A stretch of 64,000 nucleotides of DNA, from contig NZ_BMUI01000004.1 in NCBI RefSeq assembly GCF_014650115.1, positions 186,001 to 250,000 on the forward strand, read 5' to 3'. Below, piece after piece: positions 56,299 to 64,000 of the stretch. The first letter of the stretch is position 1. Every line of letters begins with the position of its first letter. The position numbers and the translations under genes are program-made. This stretch comes from Streptomyces olivaceoviridis. Its GTDB lineage: Bacteria > Actinomycetota > Actinomycetes > Streptomycetales > Streptomycetaceae. The notes under the pieces are model-generated. The model was not told where the DNA came from. It saw nothing but the letters and a program-made list of their open reading frames with translations, and searched no databases.

Positions 56299-58109
56299 CA
56301 CCGCGCCGCTCCGGTGTGCAGGCGGTGCAGCCGGGCGTAGGTGCCGTCGTGCGCGAGCAGGTCGCCGTGGGTGCCGTGCTCGATGATCCGGCCGTGGTCG
56401 AGTACCAGGATGCGCGTGGCGTCGCGGACGGTCAGCAGGTTGTGGGAGACGACGACGGTCGTGCGGCCGGCCATGAGCCGGCGCAGCGGGTCCATGATCC
56501 GCCGGCTGGACCGGACGTCGAGCCCGGCCGTCGGTTCGTCCAGCAGCAGGACGGGCGCGTCCCGGATCATCGCGCGGGCGATGGCCAGGCGCTGGCACTG
56601 TCCGCCGGAGAGGGTCCGGCCGCGCTGGCCGACCAGGGTGTCGTACCCCTCCGGGAGCAGCTCGATGAACGCGTGGGCGTCCGCCGCCCGCGCCGCCTCG
56701 ACGATGTCCGCGTCCGTGGCGCCCGGCCGCCCGTAGGCGATGTTGTCCCGCACCGTGCCGTGGAAGACGAGCGTCTCCTGGAGCACCACCGCCACGCTGT
56801 CCCGCACGTCGGACAGGCTGAGCCGGCGCAGATCGGTCCCGTCGAGGCGGACCGCGCCCCGGTCGGGGTCGTAGAAGCGCAGCTGGAGCTTGGCGATCGT
56901 CGACTTGCCCGCCCCGCTGGCCCCCACCAGCGCCAGCGTCTCCCCGGGCGCCACGTGGAAGGACACGTCCGACAACGCCCAGGAGGAGCCGCCCGGATAG
57001 CGGAACCACACCCCGTCGAACGCCACGTCCCCCCGGGCGCGGCCGGTCCGCCGGGCGTCCGGCGCCTCGGTCACCTGGGGCCGCTGGTCCAGCAGCTCGA
57101 TGATCCGTTCCGCCGAGGCGGAGGCCGCGTAGAAGGTGGTGCCGAGGCGGGACAGGCCGCGGACCGGGCCGTACAGCTTGCCGATCAGCGCGAGGAAGAC
57201 CAGCAGGCCGCCGAGCGTGAGCTGCCCCTGGGCCAGCTTCCAGGTGCCCAGGCCCAGCACCGCGAGGCCGCCGGCGACCTCGATGACCTCCACGACGGGC
57301 CCGTACACGGCACGGATCCGCGCCGAGGCCATCGCCGCCCGGAACCGGCCCAGGTTCTCCCGCTCGAACCGGCGCTCCTCCCAGCCCTGCCGGTTGTACG
57401 CCTGCACCAGGACGACATTGCCCAGCGACTCCTCGGCGATCGCGCTGAGCGAGCCGCTGCGGCGCCTGCGCTCCCGCGAGGCCTCCTTCAGCAGCCGCGA
57501 GAAGTGCCGGGCGACGCCCCAGAACAGGGGCACGATGACCAGGGCGAACACGGTCAGGTCCCAGCGCAGGTAGACCAGCAGGCCGAGGAAGACGGCGAGG
57601 CGGACGACGTAGTAGAGGGCGTCCGCCACGCCCGAGAGCAGGAACGTCTCCACCGCGTCGACGTCGCCCGTGACCCGGGACAGCACGTCCCCGAGCCTGC
57701 GGCGCTCGAAGAAGCCGAGCGACAGCCCCTGGACGTGCCGGAACACGTCCGAGCGCAGGGCGAGCAGGAAGCGCTCGCCGACCCAGGTGGACGTCACGTC
57801 GTCGGCGAAGCCGAGGATGCCGGAGCACAGGACCAGGCCCAGGTAGGCCGGCGCGATCCACAGGAAGGGGCGCAGGTCCCGGGGGACGAGCACATCGTCC
57901 ACCAGGATCTTGAAGAGCCACAGCTCCGCGGCGTCGACGGCGGGACCGGTCAGGCTGAACAGGACGACCGGCACGAGCCAGCGCCGGCCGCCGCGGGTGT
58001 ACGGCCAGAACCGGCGGAACACCTCGCGCGGGGGCACCGCGGGCGCCGCCGCCACCACGGCATCGGAGGTCTCGCCCGCCGGGAGCAGCCGCCGCAGGAC
58101 ATGCGCCAT
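56298..58109 (-). CDS. ABC transporter, fused membrane and ATPase domains (type IV exporter)
   Basis: A 603-residue half-transporter. Six membrane helices (residues 40-330) precede the ATPase: Walker A LVGASGAGKST, Q-loop, signature RTLSGGQCQRLAIARAM, Walker B PVLLLDEPTAGLD, H-loop VVVSHNL. It should homodimerise and export lipids, drugs or peptides. No peptidase C39 domain is fused. It lies 85 bp after a 39-residue His/Asp-rich peptide gene and downstream of the flavin electron-transfer genes on the same strand. Confidence 0.92.
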   Translation of the reverse strand: MAHVLRRLLPAGETSDAVVAAAPAVPPREVFRRFWPYTRGGRRWLVPVVLFSLTGPAVDAAELWLFKILVDDVLVPRDLRPFLWIAPAYLGLVLCSGILGFADDVTSTWVGERFLLALRSDVFRHVQGLSLGFFERRRLGDVLSRVTGDVDAVETFLLSGVADALYYVVRLAVFLGLLVYLRWDLTVFALVIVPLFWGVARHFSRLLKEASRERRRRSGSLSAIAEESLGNVVLVQAYNRQGWEERRFERENLGRFRAAMASARIRAVYGPVVEVIEVAGGLAVLGLGTWKLAQGQLTLGGLLVFLALIGKLYGPVRGLSRLGTTFYAASASAERIIELLDQRPQVTEAPDARRTGRARGDVAFDGVWFRYPGGSSWALSDVSFHVAPGETLALVGASGAGKSTIAKLQLRFYDPDRGAVRLDGTDLRRLSLSDVRDSVAVVLQETLVFHGTVRDNIAYGRPGATDADIVEAARAADAHAFIELLPEGYDTLVGQRGRTLSGGQCQRLAIARAMIRDAPVLLLDEPTAGLDVRSSRRIMDPLRRLMAGRTTVVVSHNLLTVRDATRILVLDHGRIIEHGTHGDLLAHDGTYARLHRLHTGAAR

Positions 58110-58194
58110 GGCACGTGTTCCTCGTCGCGTTGCCCGGACATCGGCCGAGCGGACCGGGTTCTCGGGCCGCCGGTCCGCTCAGCTTCGTACGTGA

Positions 58195-58314
58195 TCAGTA
58201 GTCGTCGTGGTCGTGGCGGTCGTCGTGGTCGTGGCCGTGACCATGTCCGTGCCGCGAGCCGTCGTCCCTGTCGCGGTCCCGCATCGCGGGCAGCAGGCTG
58301 CTGAAGATGGCCAT
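58195..58314 (-). CDS. 39-residue His/Asp-rich small peptide
   Basis: A 39-codon ORF with an ideal AGGAGG 7 nt before the ATG at 58314. The N-terminus is hydrophobic (MAIFSSLLPAM), then Arg/Asp-rich, then HGHGHGHDHDDRHDHDDY: 7 His and 10 Asp in all, with no Cys. It looks metal-binding (Cu, Ni, Zn or Fe). Its position between ApbE and an ABC exporter suggests a metal-handling peptide or the precursor of an exported peptide. No family recognised. Confidence 0.7.
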   Translation of the reverse strand: MAIFSSLLPAMRDRDRDDGSRHGHGHGHDHDDRHDHDDY

Positions 58315-58421
58315 GTCGTTTCCTCCTGGAACTCGCCCCACAGGGGATACGTCCGAGGGCGGGAGACGGATGGCGTCGCGGAGGAAAAACTTCGGGACGG
58401 TGGACCGGGAGCCGGCCGCGC

Positions 58422-59225
58422 TCAGCCCAGCCGTGCCGCCAGCCCCGCGGTGCACCGCACCTCGTTCCCGGCGGTGATCAGCAGGGCCTCCACGTCCGGC
58501 AGGGACTCCAGCCAGGCCAGCCCCGCCCGCGAACCCATCGCGAACGCGGCCGTGGCCCAGCAGTCGACGAATGTCAGACGCGGCCCCACCACCGTGACCG
58601 CCACCAGGTCCGTCACCGCGGACCGACCGGTGCGCGGATCCACGATGTGCGCCCCCCGCTCCGCCGTACCGGACGTCGCCACCGCCAGCTCGTCCGTGCC
58701 CGCCGCCGAGACCACCGCCGCCAGCCCGCCGGGCCGGAGCGGATCGGAGACCCCCACCCGCCAGGCACGCTGCGGCTCCGGCGCGCCCAGCAACTGCACG
58801 TCGCCGCCCCCGTTGACGCTCACCCCCCGCACCCCGGCCACCGCCGCCAGCACCCGCGCCGCCCGCTCGGCCGCCCAGCCCTTGACGATGCCGGTGGGGT
58901 CCAGCGAGCCCCGGTAGCGCGTGCTGAACCACCCCTCGCTCACCCGCTCCGCCTCGGCCGCCAGGTCCAGCACCTCGGCCACCTCGGGAGCGCACCGCGA
59001 GACGTCCAGCTCACCCCGGGCCAGCCGCGACACCTCGCTGTCCTCGCGGTAGGTGCTGAAGAGCGCGTCCGCCCGGTGCAGCCCGGCGACGGCCTCGGCG
59101 AGCGCCGCCCGCACCGCGTCCGGTTCCCCGCCGCGGACGTCGAAGGAGAAGACCGTCCCCATGACCTCCTCCGCGTGACGCAACGCGGCGGGTGCCTTCG
59201 CCGGCTCGGCCACCGTGTCAGCCAC
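58422..59225 (-). CDS. apbE: FAD:protein FMN transferase
   Basis: A 267-residue ApbE. Conserved parts: MGTVFSFDVRGGE, FSTYREDSEVSRL, SLDPTGIVKGWAAERA, SVNGGGDVQLLG, and TSGTAERGAHIVDPRTGR (nucleotide-binding), with the metal-binding CWATAAFAMG. It attaches FMN through phosphoester bonds to Thr in S/D-G-A-T-x-T sites, which both neighbouring FMN-binding proteins contain. No signal peptide is evident, unusual as most ApbE act outside. GTG start overlaps the upstream gene by 8 bp. Confidence 0.93.
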   Translation of the reverse strand: MADTVAEPAKAPAALRHAEEVMGTVFSFDVRGGEPDAVRAALAEAVAGLHRADALFSTYREDSEVSRLARGELDVSRCAPEVAEVLDLAAEAERVSEGWFSTRYRGSLDPTGIVKGWAAERAARVLAAVAGVRGVSVNGGGDVQLLGAPEPQRAWRVGVSDPLRPGGLAAVVSAAGTDELAVATSGTAERGAHIVDPRTGRSAVTDLVAVTVVGPRLTFVDCWATAAFAMGSRAGLAWLESLPDVEALLITAGNEVRCTAGLAARLG

Positions 59226-59991
59226 CGGCCTGGTCCAGAGCCGACTGGAGGGACTGCCGGTAGCCGGTGCTGGTGTAGGTGGCTCCCGAGACGGCGTCGA
59301 TGTCCGCCGTTCCCGCCGCCACGGCCTCCTGGTTGAGCTTGGGGACGGCGAGCTGGGTCTTCCGGTCGCTCAGGCCCCCCGTGGGCGCCTGGACCGCCTC
59401 CGCCCGGGTGATCCTGCCGTCGGTGACCGTGATCCGCACCTGGACCGGCCCGTACTGGGTCCGCACGGCCTTCCCGGTGACGGTCCGCGCCCGCGCCGCG
59501 CCGGAGGAACCCGAGGCACCGGACGGGGCCTGCTCCATCCTGTCCAGCGCGGACTGCAACGACTTCCGGTAGCCCTCGCTGGTGTAGGTCGCCCCGGAGA
59601 CGGCGTCGATGTCCGCCGTTCCCGCCGCCACGGCCTCCTGGTTGAGCTTCGGGACGGCGAGCTGGGTCTTCTGGTCGCTCAGGCCCCCCGTGGGCGCCTG
59701 CACCGCCTCCGCCTTCGTGATCCTGCCGTTGCCGACGGTCAGCCGTACCTGCACGGCCCCGTACCGCGTCCGCACCGCGTCACCGGTCACCGTGCCGGAG
59801 CCGGCCGGGGCCGCGCCCCGCGACCCGCCCTGCGGCGACTCCTGCCCGGCCGCCGTCGCCTGCGGGGCCGCGCCCGCCGCCGACGCGGCGGCCGGATCCG
59901 ACGCCGGCTTCAGTGACAGCAGCAGCACGACACCGGACACGGTCGCGGCGGTGGCCAGCACGACCCGCCGCACGGGGTGGCTCTTCCTCAT
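59218..59991 (-). CDS. Membrane-anchored protein with two FMN-binding domains
   Basis: A 257-residue protein. An N-terminal signal/anchor (RRVVLATAATVSGVVLLLSL) and Ala/Gly-rich linker lead to two tandem FMN_bind domains, each with the covalent flavin site VSGATYTS (about residues 145 and 248). The domains are almost identical, repeated every 103 codons. It would be flavinylated by ApbE and carry electrons outside the membrane from the reductase encoded just upstream. Confidence 0.92.
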   Translation of the reverse strand: MRKSHPVRRVVLATAATVSGVVLLLSLKPASDPAAASAAGAAPQATAAGQESPQGGSRGAAPAGSGTVTGDAVRTRYGAVQVRLTVGNGRITKAEAVQAPTGGLSDQKTQLAVPKLNQEAVAAGTADIDAVSGATYTSEGYRKSLQSALDRMEQAPSGASGSSGAARARTVTGKAVRTQYGPVQVRITVTDGRITRAEAVQAPTGGLSDRKTQLAVPKLNQEAVAAGTADIDAVSGATYTSTGYRQSLQSALDQAGG

Positions 59992-60007
59992 CGCTTCGCA
60001 GCTCCGC

Positions 60008-61390
60008 TCACATCTCGAACGACTCGTGGTGGATACGGCGGGCGGGCACCCCCGCCTCGCGCAGTGCCTCGTACACCGACTGCGCGAAGCCGGGCGGACC
60101 GCACATGAAGACATCGTGCCGGTCGATGTCCGGGATCTTCCGCCGGAGGTTCTCCGCGGAGATGTCCGGCCGCTCGCCCTCCGGACTGTTCACCGCGTAC
60201 ATCAGCCGGGCACCCCGCTCCTCGGCGATGGCCGCCAGCTCGTCCCACAGCGCCAGGTCCCGGGTGGTGTTCGCCCGGTACAGGAGCGTGATGTCACCGG
60301 CGGCACCGGGCAGCGTCTCGAACAGCGCCCGCATCGGCGTGATGCCCACCCCGCCCGCGACCAGCAGCACCTTGCCCCGGCTGCGGCGCTGCGCGGTGAG
60401 CGCGCCGTACGGGCCCTCCGCCCACACCTTCGTCCCGGGCGCCAGCTCGCGCAGCCGGGCGCTGTGGTCGCCGATCGCCTTCACCGTGATCCGCAGCATG
60501 CCGGGGCGCGGGGCGGCCGAGAGGGAGTACGGGTGCGAGCTGAACCGCATCCCGGGGGCGAGGAACCGCCAGCGGAAGAACTGGCCCGCCTCCGCGCCCA
60601 TCCGGTGCAGCCTCCGCCCGCCGATCAGCACCGACACGATGCCCGGCGTCTCCTCGATCACCGCCTCCACGTACATGCGGTGCCGGAGGTTCAGCCGGAT
60701 CGGGGCGAGGACCCGGTACCAGACCACCAGCGCGGTGACCGCGCCGTACAGGCCGTACCAGAACGTCCTGGCGGCGGGCTCCACCGCGAAGTCGTTGCCG
60801 GTGGTGATCTGGTGCCAGAACGTCAGGAACACCGCCGCGTAGGTCAGCAGGTGGACGTGGTACCAGGTGTCGTACGGCAGCCGGCGGCGGACCGGGCCGA
60901 TCGACGTCAGCCCGATGACCACGAACAGGCCCGTGCCGACGGCCGCCTTGCCCATGTCCGGCAGCTGGCCGACGGAGTCGGCGGTCTGCTGGACGAGGTC
61001 GCCGAGGGACCTGCCGGCCTGGCGCGCGTACCCCCACATGACGAGGAAGACGTGGGCGACGACCAGGCACAACGTGTACCGGCCGCTCATCGCGTGCCAG
61101 CGGGCCACCCGGTCGGAACCGACGCGCCGTTCCAGCGCCGGGACGCGCGCCATCTGGAGCACGACCAGCGCCATGAGGTAGCCGGCCAGCAGACCGGTGA
61201 TCCGGCCCGCGCCCAGGATGCGGCCGGTGTCGTCGGCGATGGACGGGGTGTCGTGCCACCAGAGCCACAGCACGGCCGCCGCGCCCGCCCAGACGGCGAG
61301 CAGCAGCGGTACGGCCGGGGAGCGGCGCGGGCGGATGCGGCGCATCGTCTGTCGGCGGGCGGCACGTCCGCCTGCGAGCGTGGTGGTCAC
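60008..61390 (-). CDS. Ferric reductase-like transmembrane flavocytochrome, copy 1
   Basis: A 460-residue protein. About six membrane helices (residues 20-245) hold heme-ligand-type His (RWHAMSGRYTLCLVVAHVF; WYHVHLLTYAAVFLTFWHQ). A ferredoxin-reductase module follows: FAD site HPYSLSAAPRPG, NAD site LLVAGGVGITPMRALFETLP, and the C-terminal FMCGPPGFAQSVYEALREAG. It moves electrons from NAD(P)H across the membrane to heme and on to the FMN-binding partner. GTG 61390 has GGAGG 4 nt upstream. Confidence 0.9.
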   Translation of the reverse strand: MTTTLAGGRAARRQTMRRIRPRRSPAVPLLLAVWAGAAAVLWLWWHDTPSIADDTGRILGAGRITGLLAGYLMALVVLQMARVPALERRVGSDRVARWHAMSGRYTLCLVVAHVFLVMWGYARQAGRSLGDLVQQTADSVGQLPDMGKAAVGTGLFVVIGLTSIGPVRRRLPYDTWYHVHLLTYAAVFLTFWHQITTGNDFAVEPAARTFWYGLYGAVTALVVWYRVLAPIRLNLRHRMYVEAVIEETPGIVSVLIGGRRLHRMGAEAGQFFRWRFLAPGMRFSSHPYSLSAAPRPGMLRITVKAIGDHSARLRELAPGTKVWAEGPYGALTAQRRSRGKVLLVAGGVGITPMRALFETLPGAAGDITLLYRANTTRDLALWDELAAIAEERGARLMYAVNSPEGERPDISAENLRRKIPDIDRHDVFMCGPPGFAQSVYEALREAGVPARRIHHESFEM

Positions 61391-61449
61391 GGTTCCTCCG
61401 TGGGGACTTGACCCATGGCCCACAGATACGTGTCGCACGGCGGGAGTGT

Positions 61450-61902
61450 TCAGAGCCCCGCCGAGTCCAGCGCGGACTGGAGTGACTGCCGGTAACCGTC
61501 ACTGGTGTACGTGGCTCCCGACACCGTGTCGATCTGCGCGCTCTGCGCCGCCAGCGCCTCGCGCCGCAGCTGGGGCAGGGCGTAGCTGTTGATCTCCTGG
61601 TCGCGGGGGTTGTCCTGCGGGTAGCTGACGGCCGTGACGTCGGTGAGCCTGCCGTCCGCCACGGTGACCCGCACCTGGACCGGGCCCCAGCGGGTCTGCA
61701 CGGTGTCTCCGGTGGCCGTCCTGGTCCCGGAGGCGGAGCCGGGCGCGGAACTGCTCGACGCGGCCGGGGACTTGGTGCTCGCCGTCGCCAGAGTGGGCGC
61801 CGTGTGCGGCTTCAGCGCCAGCAGCAGCACCATCCCGGAGACGGTCGCGGCACTCGCCAGCACGATCCGGCGCAGGGGGCGGTTCTTGTTCAACGCGTGC
61901 AT
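61450..61902 (-). CDS. Membrane-anchored FMN-binding domain protein
   Basis: A 150-residue protein: N-terminal anchor (RRIVLASAATVSGMVLLLAL), Ser/Thr-rich linker and one FMN_bind domain with the flavinylation site VSGATYTSDGYRQSLQSAL. It differs more from the two-domain paralogue in the middle (VTAVSYPQDNPRDQEINSYA). Substrate of ApbE by motif. It sits between the two reductase genes. Confidence 0.92.
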   Translation of the reverse strand: MHALNKNRPLRRIVLASAATVSGMVLLLALKPHTAPTLATASTKSPAASSSSAPGSASGTRTATGDTVQTRWGPVQVRVTVADGRLTDVTAVSYPQDNPRDQEINSYALPQLRREALAAQSAQIDTVSGATYTSDGYRQSLQSALDSAGL

Positions 61903-61930
61903 GTCTGGCCCTTCTCCGTCTCTCTCCGGC

Positions 61931-63289
61931 TCACAGCTCGAACGACTCGTGGTGGATGCGGCGGTCCGCCACCCCGGCCGCCCGCAGCGCCCGGTACACG
62001 TCCTGGGCGAAGCCGTGCGGCCCGCACAGGAAGACGTCGTAGTCGCGGGCGAGCCCGGGGAAGGTGGCGCGCAACGACTCCGCCGTCAGGGGCGGGCGCT
62101 CCCCGCCCGGACCGTTGAGCGCGTACAGCACCCGCCCGCCGCGCCAGCGGGCGATCGCCTCCAGCTCGCCGCCCAGCGCCAGGTCCTCTGCCGAGCGCGC
62201 CCGGTACAGCAGCGTGACCTCGCCGGGCAGCGTCTCGAACAGCGCCCGCAGCGGGGTGACGCCGACGCCGGCCGCGACCAGCAGGGTGTGCCGGCCGGCG
62301 GCCCGGTCGGCGGTCAGGGCGCCGTACGGGCCCTCCGCCCACACCCGGGTGCCCGGGCGCAGCAGGGACACGGCCGCGCTGTGGTCGCCGAGCGCCTTGA
62401 CCGTGATGCGCAGCAGGTCCGGGCGCGGCGGCGCCGACAGGGAGTACGGCGTCGACGTCCGGCGCATGCCCTCGGCGAGGAACCGCCAGCGGAAGAACTC
62501 GCCCGGCCGCGCTCCCAGCTCGTCCAGGTGCCGCCCCCGCACCACGACCGAGTACACGCCCGGGGCCTCCCGGTGGACGGAGTCCACCCGCAGCCGGTGG
62601 CGCAGGTTGAGCCGTACCGGGGCGAGGATCCGGAACCACAGCACCAGGGCCGCCACGCCCAGGTACAGCGCGTACCAGGCGGCGGTCGCGACCGGTTCGC
62701 CGTTGAACTCGTCGCCGAGGGCGAGCTGGTGCCCGAAGGCGAGGAAGACGGCCGCGTATGTCAGCAGGTGGACGTAGTACCAGAACTCGTGGCTCGTCCG
62801 GCGGCGCACGGCCCGCGCCGAGGTGACGCCGACCGCGAGGAGGATCACCGTGCCGGCGGTGGCCTTCAGCATCTCCGGGTAGTCGAGGACGACGGTCACC
62901 GCCTCGTGCCAGAGGGAGGCCCGGTCCTGGGCGGCGTACCCGGCGAGGATCAGCACGACGTGCGCGAGCAGCAGGCAGACGGTGTACCGGCCGGCCAGCG
63001 CGTGCCAGCGCGCCACCCGGTCCGAGCCGATGCGCCGCTCCAGCAGCGGCACCCGTGCCATCAGCCCGACCAGCACCGCGCAGGCGTACCCGCACAGCAG
63101 CCCGGCGATGCGCCCGGCCCCGGTCAGCCACCCGGCCGCCCCGACCACGGACCCGGTGTCCGCCCACCAGAGCGCGAGTACGGCCGCCGCCCCCGCCCAC
63201 AGCAGGGCCAGCACGGGCCCGGCGGGGGAGCGCCGCGCGGTCACGGGCAGCGGCGGAGCCGGGGCCCGCCGTGTATCCACGGTGGTCAT
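61931..63289 (-). CDS. Ferric reductase-like transmembrane flavocytochrome, copy 2
   Basis: A 452-residue paralogue of the protein at 60008. Membrane part with His pairs (RWHALAGRYTVCLLLAHVVL; YYVHLLTYAAVFLAFGHQLA), FAD site STPYSLSAPPRPD, NAD site LLVAAGVGVTPLRALFETLP and C-terminal FLCGPHGFAQDVYRALRAAG. The closing HHESFEL matches HHESFEM of copy 1. It is the first gene of the minus-strand operon, 156 bp from the divergent response regulator. ATG 63289 is the likely start. Confidence 0.9.
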   Translation of the reverse strand: MTTVDTRRAPAPPLPVTARRSPAGPVLALLWAGAAAVLALWWADTGSVVGAAGWLTGAGRIAGLLCGYACAVLVGLMARVPLLERRIGSDRVARWHALAGRYTVCLLLAHVVLILAGYAAQDRASLWHEAVTVVLDYPEMLKATAGTVILLAVGVTSARAVRRRTSHEFWYYVHLLTYAAVFLAFGHQLALGDEFNGEPVATAAWYALYLGVAALVLWFRILAPVRLNLRHRLRVDSVHREAPGVYSVVVRGRHLDELGARPGEFFRWRFLAEGMRRTSTPYSLSAPPRPDLLRITVKALGDHSAAVSLLRPGTRVWAEGPYGALTADRAAGRHTLLVAAGVGVTPLRALFETLPGEVTLLYRARSAEDLALGGELEAIARWRGGRVLYALNGPGGERPPLTAESLRATFPGLARDYDVFLCGPHGFAQDVYRALRAAGVADRRIHHESFEL

Positions 63290-63338
63290 CTGATGTCGCC
63301 GTCCTTTCGTCCGTCGGCCAGGCCACTGTGCGGGGCGA

Positions 63339-63392
63339 AGCTCTGAATCAGCTCTGAGCGGGGCCCGCCCGGGCGGACTCACAGGAAACTCA
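63339..63392. promoter_or_regulatory. Phased direct repeats, candidate OmpR-type regulator site
   Basis: AGCTCTGA occurs at 63339-63346 and 63350-63357, and ACTCA at 63377-63381 and 63388-63392. Both pairs have an 11-bp period, typical of OmpR/PhoB-type binding sites. They lie between the reductase operon and the divergent response regulator gene. Confidence 0.55.
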
Positions 63393-63445
63393 GAGGCGGC
63401 CCGGTTCGCCCTCAGCGTCGCGGACCGGCGATGCTGGGAGGCGCC

Positions 63446-64000
63446 ATGAACACCACCCGGTCCGGCCGCCCCGCCCTCACCCGCCCCGACGGCACCCCGC
63501 TGCGCGTCCTCGTCGTCGACGACGACCCCGACCTCGCGGAGGTGCTCACCGGGGCCCTGCGCTACGAGCGCTGGGAGGTGCGCGCGGCCGGCGACGGCGC
63601 CGCCGCCCTCGCCGCCGCCCGCGAGCTGATGCCCGACGCCGTCGTCCTGGACGTGATGCTCCCGGACACCGACGGCTTCGCGGTGCTGCGCCGCCTGCAC
63701 GAGGTGAAGCCCGATGTGTGCGTGCTCTTCCTGACGGCGCGGGACGCGGTCGAGGACCGTATCGCCGGGATCACCGCGGGCGGCGACGACTACGTCACCA
63801 AGCCCTTCAGCCTGGAGGAGGTCGTCGCCCGGCTGCGCGGGCTGCTGCGCCGGGCCGGCATGGCCCGCACGCAGGAGGAGGGCCCGCGCCTGGTCGTCGG
63901 GGACCTGGTGATGGACGAGGACGCCCGCGAGGTGACCCGGGCCGGCGAGCTGATCGACCTCTCGCCGACCGAGTTCGAACTCCTGCGCTTCCTCATGCGC
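63446..64000 (+). CDS. OmpR family response regulator (partial, cut by window end)
   Basis: 185 codons are visible. The receiver domain (residues 22-135) has the acidic pair in VLVVDDDPDLAE, phospho-Asp in AVVLDVMLPDTDGF, Thr in VLFLTARD and Lys in DYVTKPFSLEE. The winged-helix output domain begins after residue 150 (LSPTEFELLRFLMR) and is truncated. A GGGAGG precedes the ATG by 5 nt. The sensor kinase is probably just beyond the window. It likely regulates the divergent flavin electron-transfer operon. Confidence 0.92.
   Translation, partial: MNTTRSGRPALTRPDGTPLRVLVVDDDPDLAEVLTGALRYERWEVRAAGDGAAALAAARELMPDAVVLDVMLPDTDGFAVLRRLHEVKPDVCVLFLTARDAVEDRIAGITAGGDDYVTKPFSLEEVVARLRGLLRRAGMARTQEEGPRLVVGDLVMDEDAREVTRAGELIDLSPTEFELLRFLMR

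Overview
The window is a high-GC chromosomal segment of a Streptomyces. The evidence is GC-rich third codon positions, many GTG starts, frequent ATGA/GTGA start-stop overlaps, a conservon, a CYP157-type P450, DtxR-type iron box, and Streptomyces-type dispersed repeats. The gene order (conservon, betaine ABC transporter, glnA4-type cluster, infC-rpmI-rplT, pheST, argCJBDR) looks like the S. coelicolor SCO163x to SCO157x region as I recall it. This is recognition from memory, not an alignment.

Layout. 1-3288: tail of a conservon (cvnA end, cvnB, cvnC, cvnD) ending in a CYP157-like P450. 3515-6075: pseudouridine synthase, GNAT acetyltransferase, and a siderophore-interacting flavoreductase with an iron box. 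6210-10168: 5'-3' exonuclease and a glycine betaine/proline ABC transporter (ProV plus a ProW-ProX fusion). 10576-14010: XRE-cupin regulator, a metal-receptor-like protein, a TDT transporter and its divergent LysR regulator. 14085-19194: a gamma-glutamylation catabolic cluster (C26 amidohydrolase and FadR-type regulator, divergent from glutamine synthetase-like GlnA4, aldehyde dehydrogenase and SDR), with the same candidate operator found twice. 19201-27114: PLP aldolase/deaminase-like protein, a Pro-rich membrane protein with a mycosin-like protease, Tat-type hydrolase, class A beta-lactamase fold protein, SseB and DUF1844 proteins. 27115-34959: the infC leader with attenuator, infC-rpmI-rplT, a SpoU methyltransferase, a PAS histidine kinase and pheST. 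35208-45373: PP2C phosphatase, NsdA-like TPR regulator, NUDIX and coiled-coil genes that each carry a TTA codon, hydroxyacyl-CoA dehydrogenase, GHL10 hydrolase, DUF1918, a DMT exporter divergent from a MocR regulator, GNAT, a catalytically altered histidine-phosphatase-fold protein and a DUF6314-like protein. 45411-49731: a relic gene fragment and a YfhO/GT2/GtrA membrane glycosylation set. 49778-54748: argC-argJ-argB-argD-argR behind tandem ARG boxes. 54788-56207: ECF sigma factor and zinc anti-sigma factor.

The last 8 kb (56218-63289, minus strand) looks like one transcription unit: two modules of [ferric-reductase-like flavocytochrome plus FMN-binding lipoprotein-like protein], ApbE flavin transferase, a 39-residue His/Asp-rich peptide, an ABC exporter and a coupled 26-codon ORF. 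A response regulator (63446 onward, cut by the window end) diverges from it, and the shared promoter region holds 11-bp-phased direct repeats. I read this as a flavin-based transmembrane electron-transfer or metal-reduction system controlled by a two-component system. It is the most interesting candidate for an undescribed system here, chiefly because of the small His/Asp peptide paired with an exporter.

No tRNA, rRNA, CRISPR array, insertion sequence or phage gene was recognised.
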